Shown piece after piece: positions 18,395 to 25,439 of a DNA stretch of 64,000 nucleotides. A program made the translations under genes and the position numbers. Source of the DNA: Hyphomicrobiales bacterium (GTDB taxonomy: Bacteria > Pseudomonadota > Alphaproteobacteria > Rhizobiales > Devosiaceae); assembly GCA_026981645.1 (NCBI GenBank), contig JALSII010000025.1, positions 62,001 to 126,000 of the forward strand, given 5' to 3'. Each line of letters opens with the position of its first letter. The first letter of the stretch is position 1. The notes below the pieces were generated by a model that was not told the origin of the DNA, made no database searches, and worked only from the letters and a program-made list of their open reading frames with translations.

Positions 18395-19258
18395 ATGGAT
18401 ATTCTTGGAACCCTGCAAAACGAAGTGGAAGGGTTTTCGCGTTCCGAACAGCGTATCGCCGATATCCTGTTTACCGACACTGAATTTGCCACCAATGCCT
18501 CAATCACCGAACTGGCGCACCGCGCCAAGGTTTCGCCTCCCACGGTTACCCGGTTTTGCCGTCGGCTGGGGTGCCAGTCCTATTCGGAATTCAAGGTGAG
18601 GCTGGCTCAGACGACATTTGTGGGAACCCGCTACCTGACACCGGAAACGCCACCCCTTTCAGCAAGTGATGTAGTCGAGGATATTGTGACCCGCGCGCAA
18701 AAGGCGCTGCACAGCCTGCACGAAAGTACAAACATTATGGAATTGCAAGAGGTTGCTGAGCGCATCTGCAATTCTTCGATGGTTTATGCCTTCGGCTCGG
18801 GTGGTAATTCTTCGATGGTGGCCAGCGAAGTGCAGAACCGGCTGTTTCGTTTCGGGCTGAGGGTCACCGCAAGCTCTGACCACACAATGCAGTTGATGAT
18901 GGCCTCAGCAGCCAGTCCTGAAGATATTATCATTGCCTCTTCGATTTCGGGCCGCAATGAAGAGTTGGTCCGCACCATGAAGGTGGCCCGCGACTACAAG
19001 GTGTTCACCGTGGCCCTGACCCGGCCGGGCAGCCCTCTGGCCGAAATGGCAGACATCACCCTGCCCATAGATTTGCGCGAGGGATTGAACATTCTCAAGC
19101 CAACCGCGGTTCGTTTCGTGTTCCTGGCTATGGTGGACATACTGGCCACGCTGGTGGCCATGCGGGTTGAGGGCGGGGCGCAGGAAAAACTGCGCCGGAT
19201 AAAGTTTCAGGTGGTCGCACATCGCGACAATGACGACAGTGAGCCGTTGGGGGACTAA
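18395..19258 (+). CDS. RpiR-family transcriptional regulator (HTH-SIS)
   Basis: A 287-residue regulator with an N-terminal RpiR helix-turn-helix (about residues 1-77; SEQRIADILF, ITELAHRAKVSPPTVTRFCR) and a C-terminal SIS sugar-phosphate-binding domain (about 120-255; YAFGSGGNSSMVASEVQNRL, IIASSISGRNEE). RpiR proteins usually respond to sugar phosphates, often of amino sugars. It lies 66 bases after RidA and 7 bases before the SDR gene, so it is in the operon. It is the obvious candidate to control the 7741-22020 locus through TGAAA-N5-TTTCA sites (9524, 17888), with a phosphorylated amino sugar as the signal (inferred). Confidence 0.92.
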   Translation: MDILGTLQNEVEGFSRSEQRIADILFTDTEFATNASITELAHRAKVSPPTVTRFCRRLGCQSYSEFKVRLAQTTFVGTRYLTPETPPLSASDVVEDIVTRAQKALHSLHESTNIMELQEVAERICNSSMVYAFGSGGNSSMVASEVQNRLFRFGLRVTASSDHTMQLMMASAASPEDIIIASSISGRNEELVRTMKVARDYKVFTVALTRPGSPLAEMADITLPIDLREGLNILKPTAVRFVFLAMVDILATLVAMRVEGGAQEKLRRIKFQVVAHRDNDDSEPLGD

Positions 19259-19265
19259 TTTAGCC

Positions 19266-20066
19266 GTGGAACAGCAAGCGCAAACTGCACAAAATTCTGT
19301 AGCCGTGATTACCGGGATTGGCGGAGACATCGGCAAGGCCATCGCCAAAGAAATGCTGAGGGCAGGCCATCAGGTGATTGCTGCCGATATCAGCACCAGG
19401 GCGTCGGAAGACGCTGCCTTGGTTTTGGACCCGGAGGGAGGTCGGGTTTTTCCGGTGACCTGTGACATCACTGATGAGCATTCAGCAATTGAAATGGCAA
19501 AAATTGCCCGCAGCAAGGGGACGGTTACGGTGCTGATCAATAATGCGGGCGGGGTGAGGGAACCTTCCTTGCAGTCAATGAGCGTCAAACGCTGGAAGGA
19601 AGACACCGACCTGAACCTGAATGGAGCGTTTATTTGCTTTGGTGCGCTGGCAGAGGATTTGAAGGCAAGTTCTGGCTGTGTAATCAATATTGCCTCGGTC
19701 AATGGACTGGGCACCTTCGGGCACCCTGCCTATAGCGCAGCCAAGGCTGGGCTCATCCACTTTACCCGGATGATTGCTGTTGAATATGGCCAGTTCGGCG
19801 TGCGTGCCAACGCCGTGGCTCCGGGGACCGTGCGCACGGAAGCCTGGGAAGAACGGGCAAAAAACGACCCCGATATATTCAAGCGCGCCAGCCGACCGTG
19901 CCCGCTGGGGCGCATTTCCCTGACCACCGATGTGGCCAATGCCGTTGCGTTTCTTGCCAGCGACAAAGCCAGCGCCATTACCGGCGTCTGCCTGCCGGTG
20001 GATTGTGGACTGATGGCGGGGCAGGCGGAGCTGGCAGGCCTGTTCAGCCAGTCCGATGATTATTGA
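19266..20066 (+). CDS. Short-chain dehydrogenase/reductase (SDR, classical)
   Basis: A 266-residue classical SDR. From the GTG start at 19266 the cofactor loop is TGIGGDIG (residues 16-23), the NNAGG motif is at 92-96, and the catalytic triad is S144, Y156 and K160. An acidic residue after the second strand (AADIS) favours NAD over NADP. The GTG just after the RpiR stop, with GGGGGA upstream, is chosen over a start inside rpiR. Its place before the hexosaminidase suggests a sugar or sugar-acid dehydrogenase; the substrate cannot be read. Confidence 0.88.
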   Translation: MEQQAQTAQNSVAVITGIGGDIGKAIAKEMLRAGHQVIAADISTRASEDAALVLDPEGGRVFPVTCDITDEHSAIEMAKIARSKGTVTVLINNAGGVREPSLQSMSVKRWKEDTDLNLNGAFICFGALAEDLKASSGCVINIASVNGLGTFGHPAYSAAKAGLIHFTRMIAVEYGQFGVRANAVAPGTVRTEAWEERAKNDPDIFKRASRPCPLGRISLTTDVANAVAFLASDKASAITGVCLPVDCGLMAGQAELAGLFSQSDDY

Positions 20067-20097
20067 ACTTTTCATTCCAGTTTTGGGAGCCTGACTG

Positions 20098-22020
20098 ATG
20101 AACGAAATTCACTGCCGCCTTGAGGCGCGCTGGACCAGCATCACCCTGGAAGAGGGGCGGCTGGAATTTGAGCTGTTCAATCTTGGCGATGCGTCGCTTG
20201 CGGACTTCCGGCTGTCCTACACCAGCCTGACGCGTATTGAAGACGCCTCCAAATGCGAGAACGCCACCCTGCTCAGGCGCAACGCCAACCTGCACGAAAT
20301 GATGCCGGTCGATGGAAAAGCGATTGCTCCTGGTAAGAGTTGGCGCTTTGGCGTGGGCGGACTGACCCGCCCCGCCCGGCATCGGACGGACGGGGTGAGT
20401 ACCGCCTATATCACGCTTGCCGATGGTTCACGCCATGACATTGCGTTGGGCCCCTTTTTGCCTTCTGACAGTCCGGCAACCTTCACCCCGGAATTGGTGC
20501 CGGAGGGGGAACTGGAATTTCCCGTTTCAATCCTGCCCTGGCCCAAAAAATTTTCGGCCATGGGTTTTGGCGCGCCCCCTGTTGCGCTCTTTGCGCAGGA
20601 TGGCAGCAGCACCGATAAGATCGCGGCCCTGTCCGAGATCTCAGAACTCGCTGCCAGACTGTTTCCTGCAGAAGCGCAGCCTTTTTCTCTGTGTGCTGTG
20701 ACCGGGGGGAGGCCCATCCGGTTTGAGGAAAATTCTGATCTCGCCGGGGAGGGGTATACCCTGAGTTTTTCGGTAGACGAAGTAAAGTTGGCCAGTGCCG
20801 GGCACGCCGGAACCATTTATGGTCTTGTTACTCTGGTGCAGATGCTCATGGCCTCTCACAGGGAGCCGGAGAAATTCAGCTTCCCTGCCTCGGGCAATAT
20901 CGAGGATGCGCCGCGTTACCAGTGGCGGGGCTGTCATCTGGATGTCTCGCGTCAAGTTTACCCGCTGGCATCCGTAGCTCGCTTCATTGATATTCTGGCC
21001 TGGAACAAGCTCAACGTGCTTCATTGGCACTTGACTGATGATGAAGGCTGGCGGCTTGAGATTAAAGCCTATCCTGAGTTAACCGAAATTGGCGCACGAC
21101 GCGGGCCCGATGAAATAATGACGGCACAACTTGGCACCGGCGCACGCACTACAGCCGGGCACTATACCCAGCAAGAGGTGCGTGAACTTGTCGCAAAGGC
21201 CAAGCGCATAAATGTAGATATTATGCCTGAAATTGATATTCCGGGCCACTGTACTGCGCTGCTTGCTGCGCTTCCTGATCTGACTGACGGGCAGGAAGCA
21301 CCGGAGAGTTATTTTTCGGTGCAGGGATATTCCAACAATTCAATCAACCCCGGCCTTCCCCAGACATTTGAGTTTCTGGAAAAAGTGTTTTCAGAAGTCG
21401 CTCAACTGTTTCCCTTCCCTTACATTCATGTGGGTGGTGACGAGGTTGCTCCGGGGGCCTGGCTGGCCTCGCCCAAAGCAAAAGATTTGATGGCGAAAGA
21501 AAGGCTTGGTGGAACTCCTGAGTTACAAGCCTATCTGCTTCGCCGGGTTAAAACCATGCTGAGCGGTATGGGCAAACAACTCTCGGGCTGGGATGAGGTT
21601 TCTCATGGAGGAGGGGTGGACCCGGAGGGCACTCTGCTGATGGCCTGGCAAAAGGCGGAGCTTGGCCCGGAACTGGCAGAGCAGGGTTACGACGTCGTGA
21701 TGACGCCGGGGCAGGCCTATTATCTGGACATGGTGCAATCTGAAGACTGGCAGGAGCCGGGGTTGAACTGGGCGGCGCGCAAGGTTCCCCCTAAGCTAAC
21801 CTATGAATACGAGGCGGCCGGGGAGTTTCCCGAGCCACTGTCGCATAAACTCAAGGGCATTCAGGGGTGTATCTGGAGCGAAAACCTGGTGTCGCGTGAA
21901 TTGTTCAATCACATGGTCTTCCCGCGCCTCAGTGCCATTGCAGAATCGGCATGGACACCAAGAGATAAAAAGAACTGGCAGAGGTTTGCCGCAACCTGTC
22001 GGCGGATGCCCGTCCTGTGA
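20098..22020 (+). CDS. Beta-N-acetylhexosaminidase (glycoside hydrolase family 20), apparently cytoplasmic
   Basis: A 640-residue GH20 enzyme that removes terminal beta-GlcNAc or GalNAc residues by substrate-assisted catalysis. The catalytic barrel starts near residue 275 (YQWRGCHLDVSRQVYPL), contains WHLTDDEGWRLEIKAYPELT and the acid pair D448-E449 in HVGGDEVAPG. About 270 N-terminal residues form the family's accessory beta domains. No signal peptide or lipobox is visible at the start, unlike secreted chitobiases, so it probably acts on imported oligosaccharides in the cytoplasm. It is the last gene of the RidA operon and the main reason to call the locus an amino-sugar system. Confidence 0.93.
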   Translation: MNEIHCRLEARWTSITLEEGRLEFELFNLGDASLADFRLSYTSLTRIEDASKCENATLLRRNANLHEMMPVDGKAIAPGKSWRFGVGGLTRPARHRTDGVSTAYITLADGSRHDIALGPFLPSDSPATFTPELVPEGELEFPVSILPWPKKFSAMGFGAPPVALFAQDGSSTDKIAALSEISELAARLFPAEAQPFSLCAVTGGRPIRFEENSDLAGEGYTLSFSVDEVKLASAGHAGTIYGLVTLVQMLMASHREPEKFSFPASGNIEDAPRYQWRGCHLDVSRQVYPLASVARFIDILAWNKLNVLHWHLTDDEGWRLEIKAYPELTEIGARRGPDEIMTAQLGTGARTTAGHYTQQEVRELVAKAKRINVDIMPEIDIPGHCTALLAALPDLTDGQEAPESYFSVQGYSNNSINPGLPQTFEFLEKVFSEVAQLFPFPYIHVGGDEVAPGAWLASPKAKDLMAKERLGGTPELQAYLLRRVKTMLSGMGKQLSGWDEVSHGGGVDPEGTLLMAWQKAELGPELAEQGYDVVMTPGQAYYLDMVQSEDWQEPGLNWAARKVPPKLTYEYEAAGEFPEPLSHKLKGIQGCIWSENLVSRELFNHMVFPRLSAIAESAWTPRDKKNWQRFAATCRRMPVL

Positions 22021-22140
22021 GATGTTTTGCACATGGGGTGATAATGTTTGTCTTGCGACATGTTGAGCCCTTGGCCTTTGGTACGTAAAGAGCCTAAAAG
22101 CTTTTCACGAGCCGGTTTCTCTTCAAAGAAAGACAGCACA

Positions 22141-22800
22141 ATGATTGATTTTGCAGAAACACGCAAAGCAATGGTTGAAGGCCAGTTGCGAACTTCGGGC
22201 GTGCTGAGCGCACGGGTTCTCAAGGCCATGGGAAGCGTTCCCCGGGAGGAATTCCTTGATGAGGGGCGCAAGGCTATTGCCTATCTGGATATGGATCACA
22301 GGCTTGAGGGGGCTGTCGGACGCTACATGGCATCACCCGTTGTACTAGGGAAAATGATTGAACTGGCCGAAATCGAACAGGATGACATTGTTCTGGATGT
22401 GGCGTGCGGGACAGGATATTCGACTGCGGTTATCGCCCATCTGGCTAATTCGGTTGTGGCGATTGAGACCGATGAGGCTATGGTTGCTCAAGCCAATCAG
22501 ATATTGGCCGGTCTGGATATCGGCAATGCTGCTGTTATCAAAGCCTCTCTGAAAAAAGGGGCCCCCGCAGAAGCACCTTTTGATGTGGTGATAATTGAAG
22601 GGGCGGTCGGCATAGTGCCACAGGCGCTTTTTGACCAGTTGCGCGTTGGGGGGCGTCTGGTTGCGCTTTATGGAGATGGAGCAAGCGCAACAGCCGTGCT
22701 TCATATCAAGGGCGAGGGTGAAATTGCACGGGTTGAGGCATTCAATGCCAGTCTTCCTCCCCTTACCGAACTGTTCCCGGAACCAGCGTTCAGCCTGTAG
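22141..22800 (+). CDS. Protein-L-isoaspartate O-methyltransferase family protein
   Basis: A 219-residue class I methyltransferase of the PCMT family, with SAM-binding motif VLDVACGTGYSTAV near residue 82 and the family N-terminus MVEGQLRTSGV. PCMT enzymes methylate isoaspartyl residues of aged proteins. This paralogue next to tolC is common in Rhizobiales; it lacks some features of the pcm usually found with surE, so its function may differ. I start at ATG 22141, where family homology begins, although the ribosome-binding site is weak. Confidence 0.85.
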   Translation: MIDFAETRKAMVEGQLRTSGVLSARVLKAMGSVPREEFLDEGRKAIAYLDMDHRLEGAVGRYMASPVVLGKMIELAEIEQDDIVLDVACGTGYSTAVIAHLANSVVAIETDEAMVAQANQILAGLDIGNAAVIKASLKKGAPAEAPFDVVIIEGAVGIVPQALFDQLRVGGRLVALYGDGASATAVLHIKGEGEIARVEAFNASLPPLTELFPEPAFSL

Positions 22801-22967
22801 GGCCCTGAGCCTGGACGGGCGGGTCAATACTGTTGTATTCTCACAACGCTTCAAACGTCATTTGTTGTCCTGATATAGCTGCATCTCCAAGATTAATAAT
22901 ATTTAAGGACGCAATGGTTGTGCCAGGGGCAGGGCGTGCCTATTGTAGTGCCATTGGAGGCGTTGGC

Positions 22968-24326
22968 ATGAAACTTAAGATATTTTTGCGCGTAGGCGCT
23001 ACTGCGGTGCTTTTGGCATGTTCCACTTCATTGGGGCAGGCTGAAACGCTGCGTGAGGCCCTGAGCAGCGCCTATGCCAGCAACCCCAATATTGCCTCGG
23101 CTCTCATCAGCGTGAAGACTGCCGCCGAAGATATTGCTATCCGCCGGTCAGGGAAACTCCCTTCGATCAGTGCGACTGCAGACTATGCCTATAACTGGTC
23201 AGTTGTGGGGGGGAGCGCTTCGGATTCACAATCCTTCAATATCGGGATGACCTATAGGCAGACCCTGTTCGATAATCTGCGCACTGATGCTCAGGTGGAG
23301 CAGGCACGTGCCTTTACCGTGGTTGCAGCGCAATCCTTGCGCAATGCTGAGCAGAATGTGCTGCTCTCGGCCGCAAACGCTTATTTCAATGTCCTGCGTG
23401 ACACCCAACTGGTTCAGCTCCGGGCTGATAATGTGGCGTTTTTTCAGGCTCAGGTGAAGTCAGCGCAGGACCGTCTGAATATCGGGGAGGGGACACGAAT
23501 AGAGGTTTCCCAGGCTGAAGCGCGGCTCGCTTCAAGCGTTGCATCCTATCGCAACGGGGTTGCCAGCCTGCAGGTTTCCCAGGCGAGTTATCAGCGCTGG
23601 GTGGGGCGGCCCCCGCAAAATCTGAGTTCAGGATTTGACTTCTTCAGCGCACTGCCGCGCTCGCTTAGCGAGGCCCTTGCTCTTGCCGATACCCAGCACC
23701 CCGCCATACTGAGTGCGCTGGCGCAGCTGCGCGCCTCGCAGGCAGGAGCTGACGCCGCCCGGGCTGCCTTTGGCCCGACACTCGACTTGATCGGCACGAT
23801 TTGCGCCGTTCAGTGCTTTGGCGGAACAACTACCGGCATGAGCGGCTCTATCCGGCTGACCCTGTCCATTCCACTCTATTCCGGTGGTGCCATGGGCGCT
23901 TCGCTGCGGCAGGCAAATCTCAATCAAATCAAGTCGGAGCTTGATGCTCTGGTGGCGCGGGACCAGATTCGGGAGACAGTGGTTTCATCCTGGAACGGGC
24001 TGGAAAATTCCAACGCGCAAATTACTTCCGCGCAATCCTCCGTGCGGGCCAGCGAAGCGGTTCTGGCCGGAGTAATTGAGGAGCGCAATGTGGGTCAGAG
24101 CACAACACTTGATGTGTTGAATGCAAGGTCCGACCTGACGAATGCGCGCGAACAGCTGATTTCAGCGCAAAACTCAAAACTGGTGGCGGGCTTTACACTA
24201 TTGTCTTCGATAGGACGGCTCTCTGCAGTTGATTTGGGCCTGCAGGTTCAAATTCGCTCGGCACAAGGCTATGTTGAATCGGTTGAGGATGTCTGGGCTG
24301 ACCTGCGTAGTCTTCCGGTCAACTGA
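22968..24326 (+). CDS. tolC: TolC-family outer membrane efflux/secretion channel
   Basis: A 452-residue outer-membrane channel component for type I secretion and multidrug efflux. Signal peptide about residues 1-27 (ending SLGQA before ETL). The body shows the two OEP repeats of TolC: ETLREALSSAYASNPNIASA, the long helices with AQSLRNAEQNVLLSAANAYF, and the second repeat with LSEALALADTQHPAI and TTLDVLNARSDLTNAREQL. I use ATG 22968 with GGAGG upstream; an ATG at 22914 would add 18 residues before the signal peptide. No inner-membrane pump or adaptor is adjacent. Confidence 0.93.
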   Translation: MKLKIFLRVGATAVLLACSTSLGQAETLREALSSAYASNPNIASALISVKTAAEDIAIRRSGKLPSISATADYAYNWSVVGGSASDSQSFNIGMTYRQTLFDNLRTDAQVEQARAFTVVAAQSLRNAEQNVLLSAANAYFNVLRDTQLVQLRADNVAFFQAQVKSAQDRLNIGEGTRIEVSQAEARLASSVASYRNGVASLQVSQASYQRWVGRPPQNLSSGFDFFSALPRSLSEALALADTQHPAILSALAQLRASQAGADAARAAFGPTLDLIGTICAVQCFGGTTTGMSGSIRLTLSIPLYSGGAMGASLRQANLNQIKSELDALVARDQIRETVVSSWNGLENSNAQITSAQSSVRASEAVLAGVIEERNVGQSTTLDVLNARSDLTNAREQLISAQNSKLVAGFTLLSSIGRLSAVDLGLQVQIRSAQGYVESVEDVWADLRSLPVN

Positions 24327-24603
24327 CTTCTGGTACAACAGAAGCGATATTCTCAAACAGCTCCGCTACTGTAATAAGTATCATCGGCCTGTTCAGGAGG
24401 CAGGGCACTGCCTGTTGCGTGCTTTGTCGGGGCGACGCTGTTTTTTCAATCCAACTAAACCGTGGACATCGTAAGTGATGCCATTTTGCCTTGACGCAAG
24501 CCGGAGTACAGTATGTGCAAGCGAATCAGGGGCTCATGGTTGCCCGAAAGACGAGTATGATTTGTTTTGTTGTTTAGTATCAAGAGCTTATTAAGGGGCA
24601 AAC

Positions 24604-25305
24604 ATGAATAAGCCGGCTGCCAAAGATCCCTCAATGGACGAAATCCTGTCGTCGATCCGTCAGATTATTGCTGACGATGATGCGCCCGAGGGAGGCGCTG
24701 TTGAAGAAACAGAAGCACCCGCCGTACCCAGCGAAGTTGAGGCGGATGCGGAAATGGTGGCTCTTGCAGCAAGTGAGGAGGCTCCGGCGGCTTCAACTGA
24801 AGAAGAGCCTTTAGAGCTTTCCGCAGAGCAGATGGTTGCCGAACCTCAAGCCCTTGAGGAACTGCCCGAAGTTGATTTTAACCCGGTATCCGCTGGAGCG
24901 GAGACAGTTGCACCTGCTGAGCCCGAGGCGCCGGTTGAGGAAAGTCCGGCAGAAGAAGTCGAATTGGTTGTCGCAGACGACATAGCTTTTGACGTGGAAG
25001 AAACTCCTGAAGAGATGGTGGAAGAGGACGTGCAGGCCGAACCTGCACCGGTTTCTGCGATGCCTGATCCGGAATTGAGCACAGACATGGCAAACAAGCT
25101 TCTGGCACCGACTACGGATGCAGCTGTGCGCCACACGTTTGCAAAGTTGAATTCTCTTTCCATTGGCGGTGCGGATCTTACCCTGGAGTCCATGGTGCGC
25201 GATATGCTGCGCCCCATGCTCAAGGAATGGCTGGATGAACATCTGCCCGCAACCGTTGAACGCATGGTCGAAAAAGAAATTGAGCGCGTCTCACGCGGCG
25301 AATAG
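24604..25305 (+). CDS. popZ: PopZ-family polar organizing protein (DUF2497)
   Basis: A 233-residue acidic, Pro/Glu-rich protein with the two conserved ends of the PopZ/DUF2497 family: N-terminal DPSMDEILSSIRQIIADDDA (about residues 8-27) and C-terminal LESMVRDMLRPMLKEWLDEH and LPATVERMVEKEIERVSRG. The middle is low-complexity and poorly conserved, as in other members. PopZ self-assembles at a cell pole and recruits ParB and polarity factors; in Rhizobiales it marks the growing pole. Placement between tolC and valS is typical of the order. Confidence 0.88.
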   Translation: MNKPAAKDPSMDEILSSIRQIIADDDAPEGGAVEETEAPAVPSEVEADAEMVALAASEEAPAASTEEEPLELSAEQMVAEPQALEELPEVDFNPVSAGAETVAPAEPEAPVEESPAEEVELVVADDIAFDVEETPEEMVEEDVQAEPAPVSAMPDPELSTDMANKLLAPTTDAAVRHTFAKLNSLSIGGADLTLESMVRDMLRPMLKEWLDEHLPATVERMVEKEIERVSRGE

Positions 25306-25340
25306 CGGCAGAAACCCTCTGACTTTTGGTCGCCGGGCTG

Positions 25341-25413
25341 TTGACTTGGCATCACGGCTTGGCTTTACAAAGAGTAGAACATATTTCTTACGGCTCGCCT
25401 GCAATGGCGGGCC
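25341..25413 (+). promoter_or_regulatory. Possible valS promoter and leader hairpin
   Basis: TTGACT (25341-25346) with TTACAA 18 bases downstream (25365-25370) is a plausible sigma-70 promoter in the popZ-valS gap. A leader hairpin GGCTCGCC/GGCGGGCC follows near 25392-25413, with one G-U pair and no T-run. Promoter strength and the hairpin's role are not known. Confidence 0.35.
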
Positions 25414-25439
25414 GCACTAACGTGAGCGCTCTGAAATGA
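25404..25439 (+). CDS. Possible 11-codon upstream ORF overlapping valS start
   Basis: ATG 25404 opens an 11-codon frame (MAGRTNVSALK) whose TGA overlaps the valS ATG as ATGA. It could couple translation to valS, which itself has no clear Shine-Dalgarno sequence. The small frame also lacks one, so this may be chance. Confidence 0.2.
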   Translation: MAGRTNVSALK

